Source of the DNA: an uncultured Clostridia bacterium
GTDB lineage: Bacteria > Bacillota > Clostridia > Oscillospirales > Acutalibacteraceae
Direction of reading: 5' to 3'
NCBI GenBank assembly: GCA_944384835.1
Contig: CALWUU010000022.1
Coordinates: 53,371 to 117,370 of the forward strand
Length of the DNA stretch: 64,000 nt
Shown here: positions 42,589-52,737 of the stretch, piece by piece
Position numbering within the stretch: position 1 is the first letter of the stretch
How the letters are laid out: every line of letters starts with the position of its first letter
Translations under genes and position numbers: made by a program
Notes under the pieces: generated by a model
Database searches by the model: none
What the model was told of the DNA's origin: nothing
What the model saw: the letters and a program-made list of their open reading frames with translations, nothing else

Positions 42589-44463
42589 ATGGATTACCTT
42601 TTAAAAATGATAAATTCTCCGGAAGATTTGCGTAAAATTCCAATTCGCAAACTTCCCATGCTTTGTCACGAAATTCGTGAAAAAATCATCAGCGCTGTTT
42701 CGGACAACGGCGGTCATTTGGCTTCCAATCTTGGCGTAGTGGAACTTACAGTTGCGCTCCACCGTGTATTTGACGTGCCAAACGATGCCATTGTCTGGGA
42801 TGTAGGACATCAATCTTATGCGCATAAAATTTTAACCGGGAGAAAAGACGCCATCAGCGGACTAAGAACGAAAGACGGTATTTCCGGTTATCCAAAACGC
42901 AGTGAAAGCAAATATGATTTATTTGATGTTGGACATGCCAGCACCTCTATTTCCGCAGCTTTGGGTATTGCGCAGTCAAAACGCCTGCATAAACGTGATG
43001 ACCATGTAATTGCAGTGATTGGAGACGGCGCTTTAACAGGCGGTATGGCTTATGAGGGATTAAACAATGCTGGCAGATACACAAGAAACTGTTACAAGAA
43101 TTTTATTGTGATTTTAAATGACAATAAAATGTCTATTTCCCGCAATGTGGGTTCCATGTCCCGCTATCTTACCAGCATTCGTACGGAGCCTTCCTATTTG
43201 CAGGCCAAAGGAAACGTGGAAAAAGCCCTAGATCATTTGCCCGTGATTGGCGCTCCTATGTATCGTGTGGTGAAAAAATCAAAGAAAATTGTAAAACAAA
43301 TGCTTTACAATACTACGATTTTTGAGGATATGGGATTTGCTTATTACGGTCCCTTTGACGGCCATGATGTAGAAAATTTGATTCATGTACTGGAAAATGC
43401 AAAACGAATGCACCAACCTGTATTATTGCACATGATTACCAGCAAGGGAAAAGGATACGCGTTTGCGGAAGAAAGGCCGGATACGTTCCATGGTGTTTCT
43501 AAGTTCGATGTGGCCACAGGAGAAGGTTCTGCTGTTTCAGGAGAATCATTTTCCAATACATTCGGAGAGCATATTTGTAAATTGGCGGAAGAAAATGACC
43601 AAATTTGCGCCATTACTGCTGCAATGCAAACAGGTACGGCATTGAATGAATTCGGCATTCGGTTTCCAAAACGCTTTTTTGATGTTGGCATTGCGGAAGA
43701 ACATGCCGTTTGCTTTGCCGGCGGTTTGGCATCAGGCGGCTCTTTGCCTGTATTTGCAGTTTATTCTACATTTTTGCAGCGCGGTTACGACCAAGTGATT
43801 CATGACGTTGCCATTCAAAATGTAAAAGTGGTATTTGCCATAGACCGTGCCGGTATTGTTGGAGAAGACGGAGAAACACATCAAGGGGTATTTGATGTTG
43901 CGTTTTTAAATACGGTACCGAATTTGACTGTATATTCTCCTGCATATTATGATGAGCTGCGTATGGATTTAGATACAGCAATCAAAGAGTGCGACGGCGC
44001 AGTTGCTGTTCGTTATCCGAGAGGAAAAGAACTGTATAAGCCGGTTGACTTTCAGGTAACGGGAAACGCATTTGACTGCTACGGTGATGAGTCAGCAGAG
44101 CATGTGATTGTTACATACGGACGTATTTTTTCAAACGCATGCCTTGCTTTGGAAGAATTAAAAAGGCGCGGAATATCTGTGCGTATTGTTAAACTAAATC
44201 GTGTGAAACCTGTTGATAGAGCGGCTGTTTTAGAGGCTGCAAAGGCAAAACATTTATACTTTTTTGAAGAAGGAATTCAGCAAGGCGGTTTGGCAGAACA
44301 TTTTTATTTTTTGCTGCATGATACTGAGTTTAAAGGAAGCTATCATGTTACCGCGATTGATAATCAATTTGTAAAACAAGCTACCATGAAAGAAGCCCAT
44401 CAACTGTTAAAGCTTGATAAAGACGGCATGGTAGAAACCATAGTATCGGAGTGCACATTGTGA
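42589..44463 (+). CDS. dxs: 1-deoxy-D-xylulose-5-phosphate synthase
   Basis: Thiamine-diphosphate enzyme, first step of the MEP isoprenoid pathway. It has 'NGGHLASNLGVVELTVALHRVF' (residues 41-62), 'WDVGHQSYAHKILTGRKD', the ThDP motif 'VIGDGALTGGMAYEGLNNAG', 'YGPFDGHD', the Glu of 'RFFDVGIAEEHAVCFAGGLA', and 'RAGIVGEDGETHQGVFD'. It is 624 aa. It follows folD by 35 bases; xseA-xseB-ispA, which often lie between them in Firmicutes, are absent. Its stop overlaps the tlyA start. Confidence 0.97.
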   Translation: MDYLLKMINSPEDLRKIPIRKLPMLCHEIREKIISAVSDNGGHLASNLGVVELTVALHRVFDVPNDAIVWDVGHQSYAHKILTGRKDAISGLRTKDGISGYPKRSESKYDLFDVGHASTSISAALGIAQSKRLHKRDDHVIAVIGDGALTGGMAYEGLNNAGRYTRNCYKNFIVILNDNKMSISRNVGSMSRYLTSIRTEPSYLQAKGNVEKALDHLPVIGAPMYRVVKKSKKIVKQMLYNTTIFEDMGFAYYGPFDGHDVENLIHVLENAKRMHQPVLLHMITSKGKGYAFAEERPDTFHGVSKFDVATGEGSAVSGESFSNTFGEHICKLAEENDQICAITAAMQTGTALNEFGIRFPKRFFDVGIAEEHAVCFAGGLASGGSLPVFAVYSTFLQRGYDQVIHDVAIQNVKVVFAIDRAGIVGEDGETHQGVFDVAFLNTVPNLTVYSPAYYDELRMDLDTAIKECDGAVAVRYPRGKELYKPVDFQVTGNAFDCYGDESAEHVIVTYGRIFSNACLALEELKRRGISVRIVKLNRVKPVDRAAVLEAAKAKHLYFFEEGIQQGGLAEHFYFLLHDTEFKGSYHVTAIDNQFVKQATMKEAHQLLKLDKDGMVETIVSECTL

Positions 44464-45278
44464 GTGAAAAAAAACGCTTAGACTGTTTATTATTTGATAT
44501 GGGTTTGGCAGAAAGCAGAGAAAAAGCCAAAACATTAATTATGATGGGACAAGTATATGTGGATAATCAAAAATCTGATAAACCCGGCACGCCTGTTCCG
44601 GAAGATGCAAAAATTGAAGTGCGCGGCGGAGGGCTGCCCTATGTCAGCCGGGGCGGACTAAAGCTGGAAAAAGCAATGCTTACCTTTGATATTTCACTGA
44701 AGGATAAAATCTGTATGGATATAGGCGCTTCCACAGGCGGATTTACCGATTGCATGTTACAAAACGGCGCCCAAAAGGTATATTCCATTGACGTAGGCTA
44801 TGGACAGCTTGCATGGAAATTACGAACCCATCCGAACGTAGTCAATTTAGAGCGTACCAACGTTCGTTATATTACACGGGAGCAAGTTCCGGATGACATT
44901 GATTTTGCCAGTGTGGATGTTTCTTTTATTTCCTTAACTTTGGTTTTGCCTGTTGCTTACCAATTTCTCACCGAACATGGAGAAATGGTATGCTTAATTA
45001 AACCTCAGTTTGAAGCAGGGAAAGAAAAAGTAGGGAAGAAGGGCGTTGTGCGAGATCCGTCAGTGCACAAAGAAGTCATTGAAAAAATTCGCAATTTTGT
45101 TTTGGAGCAAGGTTTTTCTGTCATCAATCTTACCTTTTCTCCCGTAAAAGGACCTGAAGGAAACATTGAGTATTTAATTTATATCCGTAAATCAGAACAT
45201 CCTAAGGATATGGAGCATATGGATATTTCAGATTTGGTCACACAATCACATCAGCAATTAAATGGCGGTGAATCATAA
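44460..45278 (+). CDS. tlyA: TlyA family rRNA 2'-O-methyltransferase
   Basis: S-adenosylmethionine-dependent rRNA methyltransferase (16S C1409 / 23S C1920 in mycobacteria). The N-terminal S4 RNA-binding domain is 'RLDCLLFDMGLAESREKAKTLIMMGQVYVD' (residues 5-34). The SAM motif is 'MDIGASTGGFTDCMLQNGA', followed by 'DVSFISLTLVLP' and 'LIKPQFEAGKEKVGKKGVVRD'. The GTG at 44460 with GGAG 8 bases upstream is preferred over the GTG at 44451. Both ends overlap neighbours. Confidence 0.93.
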   Translation: MSEKKRLDCLLFDMGLAESREKAKTLIMMGQVYVDNQKSDKPGTPVPEDAKIEVRGGGLPYVSRGGLKLEKAMLTFDISLKDKICMDIGASTGGFTDCMLQNGAQKVYSIDVGYGQLAWKLRTHPNVVNLERTNVRYITREQVPDDIDFASVDVSFISLTLVLPVAYQFLTEHGEMVCLIKPQFEAGKEKVGKKGVVRDPSVHKEVIEKIRNFVLEQGFSVINLTFSPVKGPEGNIEYLIYIRKSEHPKDMEHMDISDLVTQSHQQLNGGES

Positions 45279-46180
45279 TGAAACTTGCAGTTATCCCAAA
45301 CTTGAGTAAAAAAGATGCCCGTAAATATACATTGCAAAGCATTGATATCCTGCACGGTCTTGGTGCTAATCTTCTCATGCATGCTGAAATGAAACAAGAA
45401 TTTGAACACCAGCCGGTTACCTTTTATCCGGAAATTGAGCAATTGATGGAACAATGCGATATCGTCATTGCCATAGGAGGGGACGGTACGATTATACACG
45501 CTTCCAAATATGCTTCAGCTGCCAATAAACCGATTCTTGGCATTAACGTTGGACGGCTTGGTTATGTTGCCGGACTGGAAACCAATGAGTTGAGTAATTT
45601 GGAACGTCTCATGGACGGAGATTATACGGTGGAAGAACGCATGATGCTGGAAGTTTCCTTTTACCAAAATGGTAAAAAACAGACGTATCAGGTATTAAAT
45701 GACGCAATTGTTGCACGAGGTTCTTTATCCCGTATTTTAGATTTAACCGTTTCGTATCAGCATGAAACGGTTTGTCAATATCGTGCCGACGGCTTAATTG
45801 TCAGCACCCCTACAGGTTCTACCGCTTATTCGTTTTCAGCGGGCGGTCCTGTTATGGATCCTACCATGGAAGGGATTCTGCTCACTCCCATATGTCCGCA
45901 TTCTATTTTTGGCCGTACGGTTGTGTTTGGTTCAGATACAGAATTGTTTATATCTGCAACCTCACAGTATAACAGCGATATGATTTTAACGCTGGACGGA
46001 GACTGCGTTGCTCATATGGAAGAAAATGAAGCCATTCAAATCAAACGTTCTCCGCTGACTACAAAACTGATTAAACTAAAACACCGTAATTTTTATGAGG
46101 TTGCAAGAGAAAAGCTTGGAGAAAGGAGCACTTCCAATGAAAGCGAAACGTCATGCGAAATTACTGGAGTTAATTCATAA
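45278..46180 (+). CDS. nadK: NAD kinase
   Basis: Phosphorylates NAD to NADP. It has 'VIAIGGDGTIIHASKYA' (GGDGT motif), 'ILGINVGRLGYVAGLE', 'LNDAIVARGSLSRI' and 'YRADGLIVSTPTGSTAYSFSAGGPVMDP' (residues 166-193), in family order. It is 300 aa with a Ser/Glu-rich tail that lies over the start of argR. It overlaps tlyA (TAATG). Confidence 0.95.
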   Translation: MKLAVIPNLSKKDARKYTLQSIDILHGLGANLLMHAEMKQEFEHQPVTFYPEIEQLMEQCDIVIAIGGDGTIIHASKYASAANKPILGINVGRLGYVAGLETNELSNLERLMDGDYTVEERMMLEVSFYQNGKKQTYQVLNDAIVARGSLSRILDLTVSYQHETVCQYRADGLIVSTPTGSTAYSFSAGGPVMDPTMEGILLTPICPHSIFGRTVVFGSDTELFISATSQYNSDMILTLDGDCVAHMEENEAIQIKRSPLTTKLIKLKHRNFYEVAREKLGERSTSNESETSCEITGVNS

Positions 46181-46589
46181 CAATGATATTTACACACAGG
46201 AAGATTTGATGAAACACTTGCAAGCAGCAGGATTTGACGTAACACAGGCAACCGTTTCCAGAGATATCAAAGAACTGCGGCTTGTAAAAATGCTTTCCGG
46301 AAGCGGAAAATACAAATACTCTACGGGGAAAGAACCTGTAAGACCTGCTCCGCCTAAATTGGACTCTTTATTTGCAGATGCCATCGAATCCATTGAGCCG
46401 GCCATGAACATGATTGCAGTTAAATGCATGCCTGGTATGGCGCAGGCAATTTGTGTTGCATTAGAAGCAATGTATTTATCAGGCGTAGTTGGAACATTAG
46501 CCGGAGATGATACTATTTTTATCTTGTGTAAAGATATTTCATCTGCGAATGAAACAACCGTTCAACTAAAGAATATTATGCGTGGGTAG
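46137..46589 (+). CDS. argR: Arginine repressor ArgR/AhrC
   Basis: Hexameric arginine-responsive regulator. The N-terminal winged helix is 'RHAKLLELIHNNDIYTQEDLMKHLQAAGFDVTQATVSRDIKELRLVK' (residues 4-50). The C-terminal oligomerisation/arginine domain ends 'VVGTLAGDDTIFILCKD', where the GTxAGDDT motif binds arginine. It is 150 aa. It starts at 46137 after GAAAGGAGC, within the end of nadK. Its position before recN is conserved in Firmicutes. Confidence 0.95.
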   Translation: MKAKRHAKLLELIHNNDIYTQEDLMKHLQAAGFDVTQATVSRDIKELRLVKMLSGSGKYKYSTGKEPVRPAPPKLDSLFADAIESIEPAMNMIAVKCMPGMAQAICVALEAMYLSGVVGTLAGDDTIFILCKDISSANETTVQLKNIMRG

Positions 46590-46598
46590 GTGAATGCT

Positions 46599-48275
46599 GT
46601 GCTTTCACAATTATATATTGAGAATATTGCGGTAATTGAAAAAGCGACCATTGAATTTCATAAAGGGCTCAATATTTTAACGGGAGAAACCGGCGCGGGA
46701 AAATCCATTATCATTGATTCTATGCATGGGATTTTAGGAGAACGCACTTCCAAAGATATGGTTCGCAGCGGAGCGGAATCTGCTTTTGTGAGCGGCTTAT
46801 TTACTGATTTAACAGAACACGCATTAAGCAAGCTGCGGGAATTGGGCTTTGAGCCGGAAGAAGACGGTTCTGTTTTCGTACAAAGAACCATTCAGGCAGA
46901 AGGCAAAAGTACCTGCAGAATCAACGGACGTCCTGCCGCGGTTTCTGTTTTGAAAGAGCTTGGCAAAACTTTAATGAACATTCACGGCCAGCATGAAAGT
47001 TATCATTTGCTTTCTCCGGAGCTTCATATTCATTACATTGATGAATCTGCCAATTTAAAAGAATTGGTAAGTGAATACCGGACAGTTTATCAGGAATTAA
47101 AACGAATACAGTCCGAAATCGGAGCGCAGGCAACCGACGAAGCGGAAAAACTGCGCCGTATTGATTTGCTTACTTATCAAATTGAAGAGCTGGAGCAGGC
47201 TAATTTGCGTGAAAATGAAAAAGAAGAATTAATGGAACGCAAAACCACCATGATGCATGCCGAAAAAATCGCCTCTGCGATTGCTGCGGCAAAATCATCC
47301 CTTGATGGAGATGAGTCCGTTGATGGCATCCTGTCTACACTTACTGCAATTACCGCTTCTTTGCAAGAGTCTGAACCATATTTACCTGCGTTAAATCCGA
47401 TTATTGAAAAATTGCATGAGGTGTCTTACAGCTTAGAAGATATCAGCGAATCTTTACGTGAGCAGGAATCTCAAATAGAATTTGATGGGGCAGAATTGCT
47501 TGAAATTGAAACACGCTTGGATTTGCTGTACCGATTGTCCATCAAATACGGACAAACAACGGAAGAAATGATGTCCTTTTTGGAACAATGTAAGCAGGAA
47601 TTGAATCAAATCAATCATTCCGAAGAAACGTTATTACAGCTAAACGAAACGTATGAAATTTTAAAAGAAAAGGCAATTGGACTGGCAAAAGTGTTGTCCG
47701 AAAAGCGAAAAAAAGCAGCAGAGGAATTTACTCAAAAAGTAAAATATGAGCTGCAATTTTTGAATATGCCGGGTATCGAGTTTCAGGTAGAACAAGAAAG
47801 AGTTCCCCTTAACAGTAACGGCTGTGACAAAATTCAGTTTCTCATCTCAGTCAATCCGGGAGAGCCTGCAAAGCCTATTGCCAAAATTGCATCAGGAGGA
47901 GAATTGTCCCGTATTATGCTGGCAATACAAACCGTATTGTCTGCTCATGACGATTTGGATACCATGATTTTTGACGAGGTAGATACCGGAATCAGCGGCA
48001 GTGCGGCTCAAAAAGTCGGTTTAAAACTGCACGAAGTCTCCAAACATGCACAGGTGATTTGTATTACGCATTTGGCTCAGATTGCCTGTTTGGCAGATTA
48101 TCATCTTCTGATACAAAAGCAGGTAAAGGAAAACAAAACCTATACCCAAGTGATTCCTCTGGACAAGGAAGGACAAAAACAAGAAATTGCTCGAATGATT
48201 GGTGGGGAAGCTATCACGCCGCTTTTGCTGCAAAACGCACAAGAAATGATAGATGCTGCCAAAGATTTAAAATAG
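46599..48275 (+). CDS. recN: DNA repair protein RecN
   Basis: SMC-like ATPase acting early in double-strand-break repair. It opens 'LSQLYIENIAVIEKATIEF', with Walker A 'ILTGETGAGKSIIIDSM'. A long coiled coil (about residues 150-360) is followed by 'IASGGELSRIMLAIQTVL' (ABC signature) and Walker B 'TMIFDEVDTGISG', with 'VICITHLAQIACLAD'. It is 558 aa from the GTG at 46599 (GGTG 7 bases upstream); the GTG at 46590 is possible. There is no LexA box in front that I can see. Confidence 0.95.
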   Translation: MLSQLYIENIAVIEKATIEFHKGLNILTGETGAGKSIIIDSMHGILGERTSKDMVRSGAESAFVSGLFTDLTEHALSKLRELGFEPEEDGSVFVQRTIQAEGKSTCRINGRPAAVSVLKELGKTLMNIHGQHESYHLLSPELHIHYIDESANLKELVSEYRTVYQELKRIQSEIGAQATDEAEKLRRIDLLTYQIEELEQANLRENEKEELMERKTTMMHAEKIASAIAAAKSSLDGDESVDGILSTLTAITASLQESEPYLPALNPIIEKLHEVSYSLEDISESLREQESQIEFDGAELLEIETRLDLLYRLSIKYGQTTEEMMSFLEQCKQELNQINHSEETLLQLNETYEILKEKAIGLAKVLSEKRKKAAEEFTQKVKYELQFLNMPGIEFQVEQERVPLNSNGCDKIQFLISVNPGEPAKPIAKIASGGELSRIMLAIQTVLSAHDDLDTMIFDEVDTGISGSAAQKVGLKLHEVSKHAQVICITHLAQIACLADYHLLIQKQVKENKTYTQVIPLDKEGQKQEIARMIGGEAITPLLLQNAQEMIDAAKDLK

Positions 48276-48298
48276 TTCAATTTGTTCGCTTTTATATC

Positions 48299-48327
48299 TT
48301 GACATTGCAAATTGGTTTCATTATAAT
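48299..48327 (+). promoter_or_regulatory. Consensus sigma-A promoter of tyrS
   Basis: Perfect TTGACA (48299-48304), 17 bases, perfect TATAAT (48322-48327), directly before the T-box leader. Confidence 0.92.
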
Positions 48328-48341
48328 ACTGTATTAATAGC

Positions 48342-48598
48342 AATGACGGAAAAAAGTAAGGTTATTTTACCTGGTACAGAGAATTTGCGGTTGGTGTGAG
48401 CAAATACAGCAATAACCTGAACATACATTCCCGAGCTGCTGTCCTGAACAGATGATTCAGTAGGGACATGCCGTGTCTGCACGTTACAGCTAAGGTATGC
48501 TTACATACCTGCAAAGGCCATGCTTGTGAGAGTATGGTAAACTGAGGTGGTACCGCGATTGATTCGCCCTCTGCATAGCTTGCAGGGGGCTTTTTTAT
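48342..48598 (+). promoter_or_regulatory. T-box riboswitch leader of tyrS with terminator
   Basis: Stem I contains CAGAGAATTTGCGGTTGG-type sequence and GGTGTGAGC, with a candidate TAC (Tyr) specifier at 48405-48407. The T-box GAGGTGGTACCGCG is at 48544-48557. The terminator is GCCCTCTGC/GCAGGGGGC (48566-48590) followed by six Ts. tRNA-Tyr charging would control tyrS transcription. Confidence 0.95.
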
Positions 48599-48641
48599 AT
48601 CCCTGCAAAAGACGTCATAAATTGTAATTTAGGAGGTTATT

Positions 48642-49868
48642 ATGGGAGTTTTTGATCAATTGCAAGAAAGAGGTTTGATTGCTCAAACGACAAACGAAGA
48701 AAAAATCAAAGAATTATTAAACAATGATAAAATTACATTTTACATTGGTTTTGATCCTACTGCGGACAGTTTGCACGTAGGCCATTTTGTACAAATTATG
48801 GTGATGTCTCACTTACAGAAAGCAGGGCATACCCCAATTGCATTATTCGGCGGAGGCACAGGCATGGTAGGGGATCCGTCAGGAAAAACCGAAATGCGCA
48901 AAATGCTGACCAAAGAAGAGATTGCTCATAATATCAGCTGTTTCCAAAAACAAATGTCACGCCTCATTGATTTTTCAGACGGAAAAGCAATTATGGCAAA
49001 TAATGCAGACTGGCTTTTGGATTTAAATTATATTCAATTTTTACGGGAAGTAGGCGTTCATTTTTCCGTAAATCGTATGTTATCTTTTGAATGCTACAAA
49101 CAGCGTTTGGAAAGAGGACTTTCTTTCTTTGAACTGAACTATATGCTGATGCAAAGCTATGACTTTTTGGAATTAAACCGCAGATACAATTGCGTCATGC
49201 AATTGGGCGGTGATGACCAATGGAGCAATATCATTGGCGGCGTTGAATTGGTACGGCGCTCTGAGCAAAAAGAAGTATACGGTATGACATTTACTTTACT
49301 TACTACAAGTGAAGGCAAAAAAATGGGTAAGACGGAAAAAGGCGCTGTTTGGCTGAATCCTGAAAAAACCAGTCCCTTTGATTTTTATCAATATTGGAGA
49401 AATGTAGATGACGCTGACGTTATTAAATGCCTGAAAATTCTAACATTTTTACCAATGGAACAAATCAATGAGTATGCCAAAAAAGAAGGCAGTGAATTAA
49501 ACGCTGTCAAAGAAGTGCTTGCATATGAAGTCACAAAATTGATTCACGGTGAGGAAGAAGCAGCAAAAGTACAGGAAGGCGCACGGGCTTTGTTTGGAGC
49601 AGGTGTAAATACAGACAATATGCCGTCCACTGCTTTAACTGCTGCTGACTTTACAGACGGGCAACTGGGGATTTTAGATATGCTGATAAAAGCCAATTTG
49701 GCTCCATCCAAAAAAGAAGGCCGCCGCTTGGTAGAACAAGGAGGCATATCTGTCAATGATGTAAAAATCACCAATCCGACAGAGCAATTTACGGCAGAAA
49801 ATTTTAAAGAAGGCTTTATCATTGTGAAAAAAGGTAAAAAAGTGTTTCATAAAATTATTTTGTCATAA
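48642..49868 (+). CDS. tyrS: Tyrosine--tRNA ligase
   Basis: Class I aminoacyl-tRNA synthetase. '[19 protein letters not shown]' carries the HIGH-like motif (HVGH), '[17 protein letters not shown]' and '[20 protein letters not shown]' are tyrosine-specific, and '[20 protein letters not shown]' is the KMSKS-like loop (KMGKT). A C-terminal S4 domain has '[18 protein letters not shown]'. It is 408 aa. AGGAGG precedes the ATG. It is monocistronic between the T-box and a terminator. Confidence 0.97.
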   Translation: MGVFDQLQERGLIAQTTNEEKIKELLNNDKITFYIGFDPTADSLHVGHFVQIMVMSHLQKAGHTPIALFGGGTGMVGDPSGKTEMRKMLTKEEIAHNISCFQKQMSRLIDFSDGKAIMANNADWLLDLNYIQFLREVGVHFSVNRMLSFECYKQRLERGLSFFELNYMLMQSYDFLELNRRYNCVMQLGGDDQWSNIIGGVELVRRSEQKEVYGMTFTLLTTSEGKKMGKTEKGAVWLNPEKTSPFDFYQYWRNVDDADVIKCLKILTFLPMEQINEYAKKEGSELNAVKEVLAYEVTKLIHGEEEAAKVQEGARALFGAGVNTDNMPSTALTAADFTDGQLGILDMLIKANLAPSKKEGRRLVEQGGISVNDVKITNPTEQFTAENFKEGFIIVKKGKKVFHKIILS

Positions 49869-49882
49869 AATCAGGTATAAAC

Positions 49883-49914
49883 AACAAAGCTTGCTTTCCG
49901 GCAGGCTTTGTTTT
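49883..49914 (+). terminator. Terminator after tyrS
   Basis: ACAAAGCTTGC and GGCAGGCTTTGT pair around TTTCC, followed by TTTT. Confidence 0.85.
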
Positions 49915-49937
49915 GCGTTATAAGTCGAGGTGAATCT

Positions 49938-52616
49938 ATGAAAAAATACTGGCAATGTTTGTTGCCGCCTGTTGCGGCCGGCACTTTGTGTTTGATTATA
50001 TTTGCCATTTTTCAATTGTTTCCGTTTGCACAAAGAACGTTATCTTGGTGTGATATGAATCAACAGGTAGTACCGCTATTGCTGGACTTAAAAAACATAT
50101 TGTCAGGCCAGTCGGATTTATTTTTGAATATGGCCAATGCAGGCGGTACCAGTTTCTGGGGAATTCTGTTGTTTTTTCTATCAAGTCCGTTTTCTTTGTT
50201 GGTAGCATTTATAGATACAAAAGATATTTATTTATTTGCAAATATTCTGGTGTTTATTAAAATAGTGGTTTGTGCAGGAACAGCAAGTCTGTTCTTTCGA
50301 AATAAATTTACCTCACTGCATGTATTGCAAAATATTGCGCTATCTGTCATGTATGCATTCTGCGGATATGCGATGATGTATTTTCAAAATGTGGTTTGGC
50401 TGGATATGATGTATATGTTCCCGATTTTGTTATTGGGAATGGATCACATTATGCAAAAAGAAAAGGTATTGCTGTATATTGTTTCTTTGACTGCAATGAT
50501 TGTCATACAATTTTACTTATGTTATATGGTTGCTATCTTTTTAATTTTAGCAATTGGTCTGTATACGTGGTTCTGCGTAGAAAAAAAACGCAGAAAAAAA
50601 GTCATCTGCTTATTTGGTGTTTCCACGTTAATTGTTCTTTGCATAACCGGAATCATATGGGTGCCGTCACTGCTTCAATACTTGCAATCCGGCAGAGGAA
50701 CAGGAATTTTTGAAAGTTTATCTTCTGGAAGTTTTATATCCGAAGTATATACCACTGTTCCGGTTATTACATGCACATCTATTTTAATTGCGATGATTCC
50801 TTTATATTTTATTTGTAAAAAATATAAAAATAAAAAATTAAATGTGATAGGTATCTTATTTTTACTTACATTGATTCCTATTTTTATAGAGCCTATCAAT
50901 AAAATGTGGCATACAGGCAGTTATCAGGCATTTCCCGCACGATACGGTTATATTACCGTATTTTTAGGATTGATCATTGTCGCAGATATTTTAAGCGACT
51001 TTAATCAAAAGGATATCTTTGAACAAACAAGCATAAAGAAAAATGCTGTTATCATAGGAAGTTTGAGCGCAGGCGTTGTTGTGGTTTCCGCAGTTGCATT
51101 TTTATTAATCTTCAATCAATGGGATACGCTTACTGTATACACCAAAACGCTGCACGGCTCTTATGCATCATTGGGATTATTTGTATTATTTGCACTGGCT
51201 GCTGCTATTTTCTACTTTTTTGTTTTACTGCTATACTATTTGAATTTAATACGCAGCATCACCATGTGTATTTTTCTTTGTCTCATGACAATAACGGAAG
51301 TCATGTTTTGCGGAAGCGTTTATTTCGGTTCCGCGTCAAGATCTACGTTTTCAAATCAAGCGGTATTAGACTTACAAGATCAGATTGAAGACAATGAACT
51401 ATATCGTGTGAAAATGGACAAAAAGTATTTTGACGTAAATATGGTAGGAGCGCTGGGTTACAACTCTTTAAGCCATTATACCTCCTTTACCAATGAGTCT
51501 TATATGTTCACCATGAAAAAATTAGGGTATTCCTCCTACTGGATGGAGGTAAATTCAAATGGCGGTACTGCATTGACAGACAGCTTGCTTGGAAATCGTT
51601 ATCATATTATGTTGAATACCGATGTAACCGGAGACCGGGAAATCGTTTATCAAAACAGCAAATATTCTATTGTGAAAAGTGAACTGCCAAGTACCTTTGG
51701 TTCTATATTTACTGCGGAAGATATTGAGCGTTATGCACAGCTTCCGGATGGCTCCAGAGAAGAAATTCAAAATGCATTGTTTCAAGCAATGTATCATACT
51801 TCTGATGATGTGACAGAAACGTATTCTCCTATGGCTATGGAAAATATCATATATAATGAAAGTGATGAAGGGTTACACACCATTCAAAAAGAATTGTCAT
51901 CTGATGAAGCTTATTTACTGTATACCATTCCTGTTGAAGGCACACAGACACTGTATTTTGACTGTTTCCATGAGTTGTCAAATAAACTGGTAGAAACGAT
52001 TAACAGTTCCTTTGATATTTATGTAAACGGAAGTTTGGTACAAAGCAAATATCCGTCTCAAAGCAGTAACGGATTGCTGGAATTGGGAACGTTTACCGAT
52101 GAAACAGTTGTAGTGAAAATAGATGTACGAAAAAATGTCATTGCAAAGTCAATTGGCGTATTTGGAGTAAAACTAGATACGTTGACCCAGCATATGGATA
52201 ATAAAACAGCTGTTAATTTAGAGCAACAGGGAAATACCATAACCGGCACTGTACATGCTATGGGAGAAGATCAATATTTATTCTTGCCTATTGGCTATGT
52301 AGACGGTTTCAAGGCAACGGTAAATGGGGAAGATGCAGAAATTTATCAAGTATTTGATACGTTTATGGCAATAAAATTGCAAAATGGCGCTAATACAGTT
52401 ACAATTTCGTATGTTCCAAACGGATTTGCAACAGGCGGGATTTTATCTGCCGCAGGTATTCTGTTGTGTATCGGGTTTATCCTGCTATTAAATAAAAACC
52501 GATACCGCTATATCCGTTTTGCAGAATATATTACATATCCGCTTATCTTTGCGTTATTTGCGATTGTTATCATTGCCGTTTATATTGCGCCTATCATTAT
52601 TTACATCATTTCATAA
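49938..52616 (+). CDS. YfhO family membrane protein
   Basis: 892 residues: about 13 N-terminal/central membrane segments ('AGTLCLIIFAIFQLFPFA', 'WLDMMYMFPILLLGMDHIM' and others up to about residue 470), then a large extracytoplasmic domain and two C-terminal membrane segments. This is the GT-C-type YfhO family; Bacillus YfhO is implicated in glycosylation of lipoteichoic acid. 'WCDMNQQVVPLLLDLK' and 'GGTSFWG' near the N-terminus are typical. GAGGTGA precedes 49938. It is monocistronic; the substrate is not deducible. Confidence 0.88.
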   Translation: MKKYWQCLLPPVAAGTLCLIIFAIFQLFPFAQRTLSWCDMNQQVVPLLLDLKNILSGQSDLFLNMANAGGTSFWGILLFFLSSPFSLLVAFIDTKDIYLFANILVFIKIVVCAGTASLFFRNKFTSLHVLQNIALSVMYAFCGYAMMYFQNVVWLDMMYMFPILLLGMDHIMQKEKVLLYIVSLTAMIVIQFYLCYMVAIFLILAIGLYTWFCVEKKRRKKVICLFGVSTLIVLCITGIIWVPSLLQYLQSGRGTGIFESLSSGSFISEVYTTVPVITCTSILIAMIPLYFICKKYKNKKLNVIGILFLLTLIPIFIEPINKMWHTGSYQAFPARYGYITVFLGLIIVADILSDFNQKDIFEQTSIKKNAVIIGSLSAGVVVVSAVAFLLIFNQWDTLTVYTKTLHGSYASLGLFVLFALAAAIFYFFVLLLYYLNLIRSITMCIFLCLMTITEVMFCGSVYFGSASRSTFSNQAVLDLQDQIEDNELYRVKMDKKYFDVNMVGALGYNSLSHYTSFTNESYMFTMKKLGYSSYWMEVNSNGGTALTDSLLGNRYHIMLNTDVTGDREIVYQNSKYSIVKSELPSTFGSIFTAEDIERYAQLPDGSREEIQNALFQAMYHTSDDVTETYSPMAMENIIYNESDEGLHTIQKELSSDEAYLLYTIPVEGTQTLYFDCFHELSNKLVETINSSFDIYVNGSLVQSKYPSQSSNGLLELGTFTDETVVVKIDVRKNVIAKSIGVFGVKLDTLTQHMDNKTAVNLEQQGNTITGTVHAMGEDQYLFLPIGYVDGFKATVNGEDAEIYQVFDTFMAIKLQNGANTVTISYVPNGFATGGILSAAGILLCIGFILLLNKNRYRYIRFAEYITYPLIFALFAIVIIAVYIAPIIIYIIS

Positions 52617-52620
52617 ATAA

Positions 52621-52652
52621 AAAGACCAAGGAAAATAGGTTCCTCGGTCTTT
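52621..52652 (+). terminator. Terminator after the YfhO gene
   Basis: AAAGACC-AAGGAA and TTCCT-CGGTCTTT pair with one mismatch around AATAGG. Confidence 0.75.
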
Positions 52653-52677
52653 TACATATAAGATATGAAATAATAAA

Positions 52678-52720
52678 AACCGCCTTTTCCAAAATAACAA
52701 AGGAAAGAGGCGGTTTTTTC
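52678..52720. terminator. Terminator after gdhA
   Basis: AACCGCCTTTTCC and GGAAAGAGGCGGTT pair around an A-rich loop, with A/T runs outside. It serves minus-strand gdhA. Confidence 0.8.
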
Positions 52721-52737
52721 ATATGATTTACACGAAA

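Noticed and set aside
46560..46600. A LexA box in front of recN
   Set aside because: recN starts within a few bases of argR and no GAACnnnnGTTC is present there.
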